DNA of 64,000 bases from Nicotiana tabacum (GCF_000715075.1 NC_134082.1:208763948-208827947), one strand, 5' to 3'; positions 34,031 through 47,162 are shown, numbered from the stretch's first letter. Translations and numbers: made by a program. The notes: generated by a model from the sequence alone, not told the origin.

Positions 34031-37000
34031 CGGTTATGCCCATGGGAGCTAAAAATATGGTTTAAGAGGAGGATGGGATATCAGGATCCGGCTGGGATTA
34101 GAGTAACCCAAAGTGATGGATGAATTATTTGCGATACTTGATATTTCCGAAGGATATTGCAAATGTGCTAATAGATCTCCTTGTGAGATACCCAGCTGGT
34201 GCACTCTAGAATAGTATAGCTAGATAAGAATGCTAGAGTATTCAAAAAAAATACAAAGATAGGCACTGGAAGCCTTGAAAGGGATAAATATTATCTTAGT
34301 GTGGCTCCTGTCCCAAGAAGAGAGAGAATATTAGGCAACCCGAAGAGCTAGTGGTTGGAGCAAGGGGAGCTAAAAGCAAAATAATATCTTGTTGAAGTTT
34401 TCATAATAAGGTAGTGAGACATAAATGTTAGCAGGGGAATAAGAAGAGAGTTAATAAAGCATTACAAGTAAGATATGATACATGGGTGACAACAGTAGAT
34501 TAAAAAAATAGCAGTATTACAAGTATTACAGAGTCCATAGTCAATGGAAGGAAAAGACGAGAGGTGACAGACCTTGATGCAACAAAAGAATATAGGCCAT
34601 AAAATCATATCCTCATTTCGAGAAATAAGTTCGTGACTCCAATGCGACTACCAGTAGGAAAAGCTAGACCTCTAGAGTAATAGAAATCAGTATGGGCTGG
34701 TAAACAAAATAAACTAAACATGGATTAGGGACTGAGTGATTTGATAATGTCTTCATATTGTGTTCCGACGATAATAGAATGAACAATATAAGAAGATTCA
34801 TGAGAAATTCAGAGAATAGTCATTCAGACGCTTCCCTAAAGCACGCAATGCGAGCAAAGTTAAGCTTAAAGGACTGCATGTACCAGTTACACTAAGTGTC
34901 ACCCTCGCGAGTAAGGAAATTTATTATCCTTGGTATATAAAGATTACTGCGAGACGAGTAAGGGTCATCGATGATGTGAAAAGATGCCAAAGATGAAGAG
35001 GTAAATCATCTATACGTAGATCATCGTAGCACTAAATCTTAGTACTCCTCTAAAGGGGGAATATGAAGTGATATGGCATTAGGTCAGAATTAAGTGGTTC
35101 TAGTAACTATGGAGTGGTAAAGGAAGAATGCGATAAAAATGAGAAAGGGATGAGATTGCCCTTACTCAAATCCTACTTATATGCTACGATTCCAGAACAT
35201 TATGCAAACACGACGTCAAGGAAAGAAAGCAAGGGTTCCTTCCCGAGATGTTATTGATAGATAATGAGCCAGTGCGGGATGTAGGTTAAGACAAAGGAAA
35301 TGACCCAAGAAAGATTACGCGGAATATTGACATGAGAATGGGACAACGAGTAGTTAGTTGTTGATTCAGGAAGAGCCTCGTTATGGCTAGACAAGAGGGT
35401 ACAAATAAATCAACAAATCATACAAGATAAACATAGTGAACCCCAACATGGGGAATTCATTGTCGTAGATATGACATCATAATCCTTGAGAAATATTCAG
35501 ATAGGAGTTGAGGTAGTTAGAGGTATCATATGAGTATTACAGAAATTAAAGAGAATGTCACTAGGAAGATAGTCAAAATATCAAGTTTAGAAGCAACCCT
35601 ACAAGCACAAAGGCGTGGAGGTAAGTAACCACAGATAATTATATGCGAGGAAGGACATCAAAAATTCCGTCAAGTATACGATGTAATAAGCTCGTAGCTT
35701 TAAAAAAGTCAGAAGGTCCTCCCTAAGTACTACAATGAAAGACTAGCTGAGGAAATAAGGAAGAAGGCTGCAACCTAAGCACATTGACCTAAAAAGGAAA
35801 TGGTCTTGTAACAACAGTCTCACAACAACATCGTATACACTCCATGAGAAAGTGACACCTACTATGGCTAATGGACGGGAAGTAAAATCAAAAGTAATAC
35901 TCGAGATCATATGAAGTTGCATGAAAATTCCAGCATGCGTGGGAACTAAGACAAGCTAAGTAGGCACGCAACAAGGAGGCGGAAAGACCAGGGAAAGTAA
36001 TAGCTTACGTTTAAAAAGCTGAGAAGGAATGAAAGGAATTATTCAATCAATGATCCAGAGTTAGTTACCCTATGAATGCATTTTAGATTTTGGAGTATTA
36101 TCCATGTAGCGTATATGTTGACAATCATACAGCCGTAGAAGACTCCGGTATAAGTTAAAAGGAAAGAGTTGAGTCCAAGTCATAAACCAAGAATTGAATT
36201 GTTAGATGATGGTATCATAATATTCCATAGCATCCATCCAAAGGCTAAAGTAATAACTAATATCATGAGCTGCAGATCAAAATATAGCTTAAGCCTACAT
36301 AAAGGTTGATCAGAGGGAAGAGGAAACTAAAGAGTTACGTCAACCAAGTAAATCAGGAGTCTGATTATTAGATCCAAAAAATTATAGACATCATGATCGA
36401 GAACATTGCAGAATCACTCTTAATATCAGAGATACAGGAGAGATAGTACAACAACCATATTCTACAACGGCTCTATGATAAAGCCAGTCAGAATTGCACC
36501 ATCCTCATAAGAAGTCAATATGAAGCTCCCACCGGATTGTGTATGCACCAGAGGTGCAAATATTATAATAGAGCTTCGAGTTGTGGATGTGAATTATACC
36601 TATGTGGAAGGGAGGTCATGAAAGAGATAGAAGATGTGATGCAAGATATTAAGGTAAGTAAGGTAAAGGTGAACAATGTACGAGATATTCAAATGCAGAA
36701 GGTTGTGAATTGTCCATAATTTAGACAAAAGGCTAGAAGCGTTGGGATTTAGTATCCAGGAATGATAGCAACATCATCAGTGATAGATCTTCCAACTTAT
36801 GGTTTCTAAGTATCGAGAGGTCTAGCTAAGAGAGTAAAGGAGAGTTAGAGATGATGCGACATCTCGCTTGATGTTCCAGAATAACACAAGAAAATTTATG
36901 GTGCAAGCAAGTTGAAGGAAGGTGGCGAATAATAAATAGATATGTGTAGGTTGCAAGCTAAAGTTGGGTAAAGCGATAAAGTTTTAAGAATATATGAGTA

Positions 37001-38107
37001 AGGATAAGAAAAGGGCAAGTGAGAAGGTGACAAAATGGATAAGTCCTCAAGATTAAGCCCATGAAAATAAGAAAGCTACTGGTTTCTCTATGTTATGAAA
37101 AGTTTAGTATAGTCTGAATGAACTCAAAGGAGTCTGAGACTAACAACATTTAGAAGAGATGAAATGTTGCCCTGGTAGTATAATAAGGGTGTAATTGCGA
37201 CAGATAAAGGATGACGTTTGGGCCTTCAATTGAGTAATGATTTGAAGAAGATTTTATGAATTGTATGGAATTAAAATACCCATGTAAGGTGAATCGCATT
37301 GGGATGCTATAAAATACAATTACTGAAGTACAATATCGCCCCTAAAGTGGATCAGGAAAATCACTTCAAATGTTCTATGATGCAACGTAAGCCTAGTGGT
37401 AATATATTAGGTAAGAAGTTTCAAATCATCAATGGAACGATGCAAATCAATATTGAGGTGAATCAACAATGGATGGGTAAAATTTGTACGGTACGAGATG
37501 AGATTAGGCTATCAGTCTTAAGATGAACAGTAATGAAGAAGAGTTAAAGGACTTAGATTCATACATATAGGATAAGCAACAAGAGTAACCTGGAGTTTGG
37601 TAAAAGACCTCTGCAGCGATAAATCAAAGTAAGATTTATGGTATAGTATGACCCATCTAGATGCAGTAAATTCATATGGATAGATAACTGGGTCTATGAA
37701 ACAAGATATAACAATATTCGTAAGTTCAACAAAAGTACTAAATGAAGAACTTCAGTATACCTATAGATGCCCAGAGGGACATCTTGTCAAGCTCTGTATA
37801 TAAAGTGAGGCCTAGAGTTTGGCTAAAAATTGGAGGTAAAAGGAAGGAAGAGCCGCATATGCACACTTACAAAGTTAGAGTCGTACATGCTACTTGATAG
37901 AAGGTAACAACAATTACGAGATTGGAAGGATTCTAACTACAAGTCGTGGTGCAAGAAAGAGGCCTAAAGGGGGGAATGCCATGGCCTTTGGGATTCATTT
38001 ACAAAACAGTTGCCTAAATGGCAAGAGGAGTACTAAAGTATTCGCAAGAGTTGCTGGTTATGAGAATAACAAGTACATCAACCAACATTCGAGGACAAAT
38101 GTTCCTA
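34031..38107 (+). other. Long purine-rich non-coding interval before a gypsy 3' LTR
   Basis: About 4 kb with plus-strand excess of A and G and no gag, protease, RT, RNase H or integrase motif that I can find in any frame. At its right end, near 38085, translation gives a short piece resembling the tail of a gypsy polyprotein and then a G-rich tract. It is most likely the 3' untranslated or decayed internal part of the element whose LTR begins at 38120. Open frames such as 37894-38163 have no recognised domain. Confidence 0.45.
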
Positions 38108-38119
38108 CGGGGGGGATGA
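38108..38119 (+). other. Polypurine tract of the gypsy element
   Basis: CGGGGGGGATGA immediately before the TGTTACACCCC start of the LTR; this fixes the LTR as a 3' LTR on the plus strand. Confidence 0.65.
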
Positions 38120-40104
38120 TGTTACACCCCACATTTTCGTATATGAAAGTATGCCATAAATAAATTGATGAGAGCTCGAAAATGAAATGTTACATCCCAT
38201 ATTTTTTTGTACGTTAATGTTTCGTCGTAAGTTAATCGACGTAAGCTCGGGAATGGGATTATTTTGGGATTATAAGTATTATGTTATTCCAAACAAGTGA
38301 TGAGAATATTCATGAAGGAGAGAGAGTAAGCAAATCGAAGAAAATGAAATTCCTCGAAGTTTGACAATTTGGGATAAAATACGGTCCGAGCTATAATACA
38401 TGGTATTTATGAATTAGTGCCATACAAGGTACCATATGGCCATGATAGTATGATATATAAAGTGTATTAATAAGGAATAGTATTTCAAGTAATTTGAGAT
38501 AATTCTTAATTATGTGGGTAATTGGTTAATTATTGAGCTAGTGGGGAAATTAATGGATTGGTTAAGAAAAGGGGTGAATAATTAGATAAGTGAGGGGCAC
38601 TCACGTGGAAGCACCCCATAAACCCCAAGAATGACTCTTTAAGCTATTATATTATATGGCAAATTATACAAATGAGTCACTATACAAAGTGACAACTCAT
38701 TTACACGTAAAGGGTTTTTGGCCTCTTTATTGGAAAAGTATAGGACTTTTCAAAGTTAAGATAACATTCCTATACCATTAAAAGAGAAAATGACAATGAT
38801 CCAACGTGAATTTTCTCTGAAATCTTACAAGATCCAACGTGAATGGCTAGTTCAAAGAAAGCCCGGTACAATCTTTCTCAAGAATATCATATGAATTTTT
38901 CCCTACTTCGATTTTGCCGTCATGTATTTTGTCATAATTAATGTGTGTTAGAGGTATTGTCAAGAGAACCGGCTCAGGTAGATTAAAGCTATCCCTTCTT
39001 TCATTTTGGCATGATCCACACAATACAAACGAAATGAGAAAATGCACAACTTTCATAAAAGACTTTACTCATAGAAGTATTAGAAGTGTCTATGTTCTTG
39101 AATTCCCATATACCTTGTTATTCTATCATCTATTCATGTGTTTCAAAAAAATACATAAGTTGAAAAAAGTTTACTTCATGATATTAATCAAAGGCAAAAT
39201 GGTCTTATGACACTCCGACGGATTTTATTGACGTACTTCTCATGTATTGCATTCATTTACATTGACCCATGACCAGTTGGCATTATATACGCGTATATAT
39301 GTATATGGTATATGGGAAAAAGTTTACGACGTTATATACACATCACCACCTGATCAGCTGGTATACGTTGATGATTTTGCCCACAGTGGTCGAGATAATA
39401 TGATGGGATGCCCTCAAAGGCTTGATGATGTTATAACACATGTACCTATGCACGACATGTAATTTATACGCATATGCTTGGCATGATACATATTAATGAT
39501 TCACAGAGTTATTCAGACTTACATGTCGAGTCTTTTACTCCATGTTTCTCTCATGTCTATTATTTACTAATTTTTATTCCTTACATACTCGGTACATTAT
39601 TTATACTGACGTCCCTTTTGCCTGGGGATGCTGCGTTTCATGCCCGCGGGTTCCGATAGACAAGTCGAGCATCCTCAAAGTAGGCCATTAGATCAGCGAA
39701 AGATGTTAGTGCGCTCCATTTGCTCGGGAGTTTCTTGTTTGGTCAGTATGATTTAGACGTGTATTGTTTGGTATAGCGAGGCCCTGTCCCGACCTTTGTG
39801 ATAAGTATGTACTCTTAGAGGCTTGTAGACAGATGTCATATATACAGATACTTGTATGGCCTTGTCGGCCTATATTTTAAGTATAATGGATCACATTGGC
39901 CTTATAGGCCTGTATGTCACATGTATGAGTTTTTATATCAGGTTGGGCCGTCCTATATTGAGTATTCCTCTATGTTTATTCTAGTTAGCCCATGATGGCC
40001 CATTTGGCTCATTTTCTAATAAAAGTACTATAAGAATGATATGTTATGTTGGTATGGGTAAGGTACTGGGTACCCCTCGCGGCCCATAAATTTGGGTCGT
40101 GACA
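38120..40104 (+). mobile_element. 3' LTR of a Ty3/gypsy element, 1985 bp
   Basis: Starts TGTTACACCCC and ends GGGTCGTGACA. A second, partial copy of the starting phrase (TGTTACATCCCATATTTTTT) occurs at 38189, so the first 70 bp appear duplicated. It meets a LINE ORF1 remnant at 40105, which continues to the right, so the element inserted into the LINE. The partner 5' LTR is not found in the window. Confidence 0.75.
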
Positions 40105-42241
40105 CAATCGTAATTCCATTATTGGAGATGTGCTCTGGATTGGGACAAAATGAGGTGGAAGATTCTATTCCCCCCTCATTACTTGAGTGAGATTGGCAGA
40201 CATATTTGGAACAATTGGTTGTAGTACATTGTTTATCCAAACTTGATTCATGTAATTGTTCATCGCTAGACGAACACCCTCCGAAATTAGTTGGGTCAGA
40301 TAGTGAGTATTTTGTAGCACAATCACAGTTTTCCTGCCGTCCAACATGATGTTGAAAGAGATGGCATGTCCCACCAGACCCATTTCCACCCATAATATGG
40401 GTTGGTGATTTTATGGTAGTGGGGGTTGGATAAGGATCCTTCGTGGGTTTGGAATTTGATTTTGTAGTGGTGGTGTATTTGCCATGTCCTGTGAGTGGTT
40501 TATTCTCTGTAGCTGTATCAGGCGGTAGCGCCTTCTCACTTAGATTGGAATCCTTGGCATTATTGCTGGATATGGGAAGTTTTATAGTGGATGAAATGTT
40601 ACTCTTAGAATCTTGCAAAGCAACTTCTAGGTTTTCAATGATTATGAGCTCTATTTGCATGTCATTGGAGTGGGTTAGAGTACCCGTTTTAATAGGCAGT
40701 AGAAGAAATTGGTTCTGGGTTACGTGTAAATTTAAGTTGGTCATTTGTTGAGAAGTATTCTACCTTGTTGCCATGTGTTTTAAGTTAGTGAATGCATGTA
40801 GAGAGTCATTTTATAGAGCAAATGATTGTTCCGTGTTTTGTGAAGGAAAATGTGATTTATTAGAACTATTATTGGAGAGATTATTGATAATAAGCATATC
40901 ATTAGGGGATTGCATGCAAGGTGATAGGTGGGGAGATGAGGTGGGCTCCTGAGTAGGGGGTGGGGTCTAGTGTGTCTGTTTGTGGTGGCGAGTATATTAC
41001 TTTATTATTAAAAATATTTTCCTTATTAAAAGATTTATTAGGGTTGTTGGGGTTTTTTCCAAAACCGTGTCTGCTTCTTCTAGTGGAGAAAAATGGTTTT
41101 TTGTTTTTACTTTTTGATTGGAAAGTTCTTTAGAATTTAACAGAGTTGTGGACGTGTTTAAGGATTGTTTATTTCTGTAAGAAATTTTTTGAGAGGTCAA
41201 GTACTTACCAGTGTTGGCATAAAAATGTTGCCGTTTATACCTGTTACTGGAATGCTCTCTATTATCTTTGTTGAAGCTTTTGTTGTATCTTTCTTTTTCC
41301 CCTTGTGGAAAGAAACCGTCTTCCATTCTTCTACTTTGTCTTCGTGTACTGGAGTTGATTGACTGTTGTTGTTCCTTAGTGTTGTTTCTTCTGTAATATT
41401 GTGCCTCATCAATTTGCACTGTCTTGTAGAATGGCCTAGGCGACCACAGTTCTTGCAAAGTAAATTCTTACCTTCGTAGAGAATTTGTTGTTTATGAGAA
41501 CTTATGAAGACGAATGATTTCACCCGCTTGTTAAGAGATAGTTCAACACATAATCGTGCATAACGACCTCATATGTCTGCTGAGGTGCAAGCATCTATGT
41601 TTAGAAGTCTACCTATTGTGCTTCCCACTTTTTGTAGTATTTCCCCATCGTAAAATTCTGTAGGAAATTGAGGGAGCCTGATCCAGATAGCAGTGAAGGA
41701 TTGTTTTGCTTGTGCTGCCACAAAGTTTGGTTTCCAGCATTGCACAGAGAGGAAGTGTCCAAATATAAATCATGGTCCAATTTGTAGTGAGTTTATCATG
41801 TTCTTCTCTTTGTTGAAGCGCACAATATAGTAGTCTTCTCACAGATCGATTAGTAGAAACGGTTCTGAAGGTTTCTAAAGTTCAATTAATTTTCTTTTCA
41901 AAACATCATGAAGGATTCTTTTTCCTTGTAGTTAATTATGAGGGAGAATCTTTACGGGTAGTAAATTCTTTGTTGTCTTCCTTTGTAATTGGCACAGTGT
42001 ATGTATCACTATGTTGAGCATGTGATTGAATATCCTCGTTACTAAGAGTTAAGTTAGTTTCCATGGGGTTTTGATGTGGCAGTAGTGATTGAATAGATAT
42101 ATTATTATTGGGTTCATTTGCCATTAGTTTGTCCTTGAAAGAAGAGGAATCAGTTTCCATTAATGCTTGTTGGGAATTTATGTCCGATGGTTTGGGAGGA
42201 ATTGTGTTATGGTTGGGATTTTGGGACATAGTGTAGTACAA
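40105..42241 (-). pseudogene. L1-type LINE ORF1 (DUF4283 / zinc-knuckle) remnant
   Basis: Minus-strand reading from about 42241. The N-terminal part is Ser/Asn/Gln-rich; then a DUF4283-like nucleic-acid-binding stretch is spread over frames between 41842 and 41530; then KSFVFISSHKQQILYEGKNL followed by a CCHC knuckle, CKNCGRLGHSTRQC, near 41455; then a long Ser/Thr-rich tail. Several stops and frameshifts break it. ORF2 (endonuclease and reverse transcriptase) is absent because the gypsy LTR abuts at 40104. Similar ORF1s accompany plant L1 elements. Confidence 0.75.
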
Positions 42242-43323
42242 TTTGGAAGAATAGAGTGGTGTTTTGGTTGGACTCTTTTTCTTGCAAGAGTTGATTAATG
42301 ATAAATATACTTATTCGTACAGAATCTAACATCAACATTCTTAAATTTTTAGCATTCCCCCCAACCAAATAGAACATTGACCTGTTGAAGAAGGATCAAG
42401 ATTTAGCTTTACTACCACGGCATCGACAACCAAGGCTAGAAAAAACTGAAAAATAAGAAAGAAAATAACGAGAGAAGAAAAAGTAAGAGAATGAAAAAGA
42501 AAAAACGAAAGGAAATGTGATAGAGTGAGAAATAAGGAAAGAAGTAAAGAAAAAGAAGAAAATATTATGAAATAACACGTGGCAGCGCGTGTATTCACTG
42601 ACTGTCATGAATCTGGTTATCTAATATTAGGGTGATATTTTTTTCATTTTGAGATAGTCCAAGGTGGTAATCGGACCCGCAAATATAAGATGTTTAGTTA
42701 AAAATTAGTCTATAGTTCAACAGGATACTCATGCCTTTCCATTAATAATGATAAAAATACATGTAATATAAATTAGGAAATTAAAAACTCACAGCGATGT
42801 ACATATTGATCATATACTGATGTGTTATCCTTGTCTTCCCACTTTGCCTTCTCTCCCCTTATACTTGTGATTCTAATGTATATATTATCCTTAATATTCT
42901 TTAATGAAGGAAAAAGCCACAAGGTATATAATATTCACCTCCTAATGAGTTTACTTAGCGCAAATTCGTATTGATTAGGACAATGAGTTTTCGCATTACA
43001 GATGCCTAAAGAAAGGGAAAGAAAAATGTCACATATGTATACCTACAGCTTTTCCTCCCAAATAAAGTACACCAGAATTAGCTCTTTTTTATACCCCAGG
43101 CCCCCGTTAGCCTTCACATTTTTGTGTCTATGCTTGTTTTAATATACTATAGTTTTTCTCGTGTACGCATCATGCTGATCCCCTTGGAAACTTCTTGATC
43201 TGTTCTCTTCTGTTACAAAGTAAAAAACTGCACTTTCCATTTGGCTTTTTTACTTTTCTATTATCAGTCAAAATTGCAAAATCCATAAAATATAAGAGTA
43301 ATTCTTACTTTGTACTAAGCAAG
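42242..43323. other. Upstream region of the CREG1-like gene
   Basis: A+T-rich, with a purine-rich low-complexity tract at 42430-42570 that creates Phe/Ser/Leu-rich open frames on the minus strand. No gene or repeat recognised. The right end holds the CREG1-like promoter. Confidence 0.5.
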
Positions 43324-43333
43324 TATATAAATA
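43324..43333 (+). promoter_or_regulatory. TATA box of the CREG1-like gene
   Basis: TATATAAATA lies 85-94 bp before the ATG at 43418, implying a 5' UTR near 60 nt. Confidence 0.65.
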
Positions 43334-43417
43334 CCAGAAACTCTCTTATCTATAAATTGCTATACTCTTACATTTCCTTCTCATCTCCAGTCTTTACTTT
43401 AGAATACAGTAAACAGC

Positions 43418-46163
43418 ATGAGTATCAACAAGGCAGCTTCATTTTTACTTCCTTTGGTGTTTTTCTTGGCTTTATCCCAAGAATTTGTTAATGGGCGCCC
43501 TCTTATACTTTCACTGACCAGACCCAAGCCAGATGATGCTGCCCTCTTTGCTCGATGGCTTGTTTCTCAGAGTTCTTGGGGTGTTCTTAAGTAAGTATTT
43601 TTCTTCTGTCTCGTAGACCATAGCTTTAATTTTCTTACTTAATTGCGTGAAATTATCGAATTGGTATCTTTTTGTCAGAAAGATCGAATCTTTTACTGTG
43701 GTCTATGATTCTTAGCCAACCCCAACTAGTTTGGGATCTTGGGGTGTTGATTGATTGGTTTTTCTTGATTTTTATTTCTTGCTTGATCAGATACAGTTTC
43801 ATTTTCCTACCCCCTTGTCGATTTTAACATGTTAAAATCTGAATTACAGCTGCTTTGTTGTCTATTTGTGGCAGCTAAAGTCAACTGATTGGCTATAACA
43901 GTACTGGCTTAAAGATTGTTGTTAACAATGGAAAAATGAATGACACTACCAAATTGCTGATTAAAAGCCCTGGTAATTTAAACTGACAGCTGATTTAGTG
44001 ACCTTTCTTTTGCAGTACTATAGCAAGTGATATGGGAGGAGCACCGTTCGGGTATGTTAGACATCTTTGGACTTTGTTTGGGAAACTCTTTCATTTGTTT
44101 CTTGCACATTTAACTTCTGCCTATGTATAGATTCTGATTATCTTACCGTCTTAAATTCTAAAAGTGGAATATGTTTGAAATGCATTTTAGCAGTAAGAGT
44201 ATCTTGTTGTTCAGAAATCTCATACCAATACAAAAAAGAAAAAGTTCTGAGTGTCCTTTGTTTGATGTTCAGAAGGGGAATGGTCAAGCAGATTGTCGTA
44301 ATGTTAATTGGTATTAAAAATGTATTTTGTTTCAGAATTATTCTTAGCAGATAATTTATCCCATTTCTTATACCATCTTCTAGATAGCACGATCGTATAT
44401 CAAGTATCACTCTAGGAAAAGGAAAGGTCTACATGATAAGAATGGACCTTGGGCCTAACTCAACACCAAAAGCTAGCTTATGAGGTGAGGATTGCCCAAG
44501 ACCATATAAGGAGACCAAGATACCCATAATCCACCGATGTGGGACACAACTCAACACTACATAGAAAAAGTTGAAAGGTGATAATCTTAATTGAGGAAAT
44601 AGTTCTTTGTTCAATTTTGAAGGGATTGGGGCTTTGAAATCTTTAAAAGCTCTCAGCGTAGAACTTTATGTTTCTTGAACCCCAAGTAACTTTAGGACTA
44701 GAGATGAAGGATTTGTCGAATGTGATCCTTTATGGATATGAAGCTGTTTAATCTTATTTTTGTTACCAGTCATAACTTGTTTTAGTAGTCTTGAATCTCG
44801 TGAAGTACATTGTGTTGTGCAGGAATGTTGTCTCATTTAGTGATGGGTTACCGGACAAAGGTCGTGGCATACCGTACTTCTACTTAACAACTCTTGATCC
44901 CACTGCTAGAAATGCATTAAAAGACCAGAGATCATCACTTACAATCAGTGAGTACGCCATTGGAACTTGTGGCAAGACAGATCCTGAGAACCCATCTTGC
45001 GCCAAAATTACCCTCATAGGGAAGGTAGTTTCACTAACAACTCCTCTCTTTTAAACAAGAGTTCTTTGCAGCTGGATGAATATTCTGTATCCCACTCTTT
45101 CAGGCCATTTTCTTCACTCCAAAGTTCAGCGCATCCCGTAAATATTCCCTTAGCTCTACATTTAGTTGCTATGCCCTTTAGCAGTAAGAAATAGTTTTTG
45201 CATTTGTGGATGGTACAACATGATAATGCTCTTCTGTGACCAAATTTCCAGCTGGACAGTTAAAAATTACTGAACCTTATGCTAGACTGAAGATGCGGTG
45301 GCAATTTTTACCATGTATTTACAATTTTGTTTAATTTGAGTCTTCCTAACATCTCAATATTATGCTTGCTCCAAGAATTTTGAAAGTATACTTGCACATC
45401 ACTGCGCACATTTTAATTCTGAAACAGACTGCTAGTTTGAACTTTCAAATAACCGGTGATCCGTAGTAATCATTTGCGTGCAAATTTTGCATTTAGGCAC
45501 TGTAGTTGGTTGGCATCAATGTTGAAAGAGATAAGAGGGGAGTGAAAAAATAATACTACGTTTTTTATCTACTTGTTAATTAATGCTAGAAAATGTCATA
45601 ATATGTATACTTGGAATCTGGTTTCACTATGGTCGCTATTGTTCTATGTTGTGCTAATTGAAGCAATACGATGTGGATGGGATGCACTTGGTAAGCATTT
45701 GAACAAGCTGCTGATATGCAAAATTATGGCTTGAATGACAAAAAAGCTAGAAGTTGCTTGTCCGTTTTGTAGTTTCTTTGTTCTGAACTATCAAAATATC
45801 ATCTACATTCTTGGTAGCATTATCATACTTTGTCTTTGTGTTGATTTAGTTGAAATTGCTTAATGGAGATCCAAAGGAAACTACCTTTGCTCAAACTGCT
45901 TTATTCACAAAACACCCTGAGATGAAAGGTACATGTCATCTTCTAGACTTGAGCTGCCATTCTGAAGTACTACCATCACCCACCTGTGCTTTATTTTGTT
46001 AATGGAACTTCTCATGGGTCACTATTTTGAACCAACGGCAGGTTGGCCCAAGGGTCACAATTTCCAGATCTTCAAATTAGAGATTGAAGAGATATTTATG
46101 ATCAACTGGTTTGGCGGTCCCAAACCTCTTACTGTCGATCAGTACTTGCAAGCTAAAATGTGA
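43418..46163 (+). CDS. CREG1-like: CREG1-like secreted protein (5 exons, 203 aa)
   Basis: Member of the CREG family, which has a pyridoxamine-phosphate-oxidase-like split-barrel fold; animal CREG is a secreted or lysosomal glycoprotein that does not bind FMN. Exons: 43418-43590, 44016-44051, 44823-45024, 45850-45928, 46042-46163. All introns are GT-AG and phases agree; the 612-nt frame ends at TGA. Residues 1-26 form a signal peptide (hydrophobic FLLPLVFFLALS, cleavage near VNG/RP). The family core follows: ARWLVSQSSWGVLNTIASD, then NVVSFSDG, GIPYFYLTTLDPTARNALKD, a conserved Cys pair at GTCGKTDPENPSC, and HPEMKGWPKGHNFQIFKLEI with NWFGGPKPLTVDQYL at the end. Length is close to animal CREG1 (about 220). 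Intron 2 contains a TRIM-like remnant. No damage. The function in plants is not established. Confidence 0.9.
44434..44548 (-). mobile_element. TRIM-like LTR remnant in CREG1-like intron 2
   Basis: Minus strand starts TGTGTCCCACATCGGTGGAT and contains GTCTCCTTATATGGTCTTGG and GTTGAGTTAGGCCCAAGGTC, a widely repeated plant LTR-like unit of about 115 bp with the usual TGTCCCACATCGG opening. No target duplication found, so the ends are approximate. Confidence 0.5.
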
Positions 46164-46639
46164 GTTTAGAGCAGTAAAAAAGTTGCTAAATAAAAAGTCA
46201 GATATTGTATTTTCTCAATGAATAAATAAAATAAAATAAAAATTTGCCGTTTGTCTTAGTGATGTCATTCCTTATTTAACATGATCCATACACAGGGATA
46301 GCCGCACGGCCATTGAATGAATGCCCTTTACATATACAATCTGCAGACATGTTCTTTGCAACTGAAGCTTTCACAATGGTTTATATAAGAGAGAAAAAGG
46401 ACAGCTGTGAATAGGATTTACTTGTTAAGTTCGTTATCATTCATTCATATATATGCATTGGGCAAAATGTATGATTTCTTCAACATTCATTGTGATTCTG
46501 ACTTGTAAATTATGAAAGTTGTATGTGAATATCCTTTTAACTGATATAGCTGCAACTGATTGTTGCAACATAATAAAGCATCAATCATCTGCTTGAGATG
46601 CCGTAGTTTTTCGTTTCACAGCCAGCAAACTCTGGTTTA
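46164..46639 (+). other. 3' flank of the CREG1-like gene
   Basis: Holds the 3' UTR. AAATAAAA at 46188-46195 and a cluster of AATAAA motifs at 46220-46241 are good poly(A) signal candidates 25-80 bp past the stop. Nothing else recognised. Confidence 0.55.
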
Positions 46640-46966
46640 TAGCCTGTTTGGCCAAGCTTCTTTTTGGCCAAAAGTGCTTTTTTGGCCAATCTTTTTGGAA
46701 GGAAAAAAAGTATTTTGAGGAGAAGCAAAAACAGTTTTGGAGAAGCAGAAAAAAGTAGCTTCTCTCCCAAAAGCAATTTTCTGAGAAGCACTTTTGAGAA
46801 AAATACACTTAGAAGCAGTTTTTTAAAGTTTGGTCAAACACTAATTGTTGCTCAGAAGTGTTTTTCAAATTAATTAGTCAAACACAAACTGTTTTTCACC
46901 AAAAGTACTTTTGAGAAAAGCACTTCTCAAAATAAGTTGATTTTTGCAGCTTGGCCAAACAGGCTA
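46640..46966. mobile_element. MITE with TTA target duplication, 327 bp
   Basis: Inverted ends TAGCCTGTTTGGCCAAGCT and, at the right, the reverse complement (AGCTTGGCCAAACAGGCTA), 19 bp perfect. TTA flanks both sides (46637-46639 and 46967-46969). The interior is itself rich in inverted AAAAGTGCTTTT-type phrases. A 3-bp TTA duplication points to PIF/Harbinger; I know the family as common in Solanaceae. The open frames inside are spurious. Confidence 0.85.
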
Positions 46967-47162
46967 TTAGAGTTGTGAAACAAGCTTGACCTTTGTAGGT
47001 CTTTTCTTGACTCTGGTTTAGTGCAATATCCATTTCTTTTGTGGAAGACACTCTCTCTTCTTGATCATCCCCGTCATTGGATATTATTAGTATGTTCTAT
47101 GAATGGCTTGTTTGATCTCAAGTCGATAAATAACTTTAGGTCTCTACTTTATATCACATTAA

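Noticed and set aside
40443..40751. 102-codon plus-strand open frame
   Set aside because: It is the antisense of the LINE ORF1 tail and has no family likeness.
42341..42608. Phe/Leu/Ser-rich open frames on the minus strand upstream of the CREG1-like gene
   Set aside because: Purine-rich low-complexity DNA read on the other strand; no domain or conserved start.
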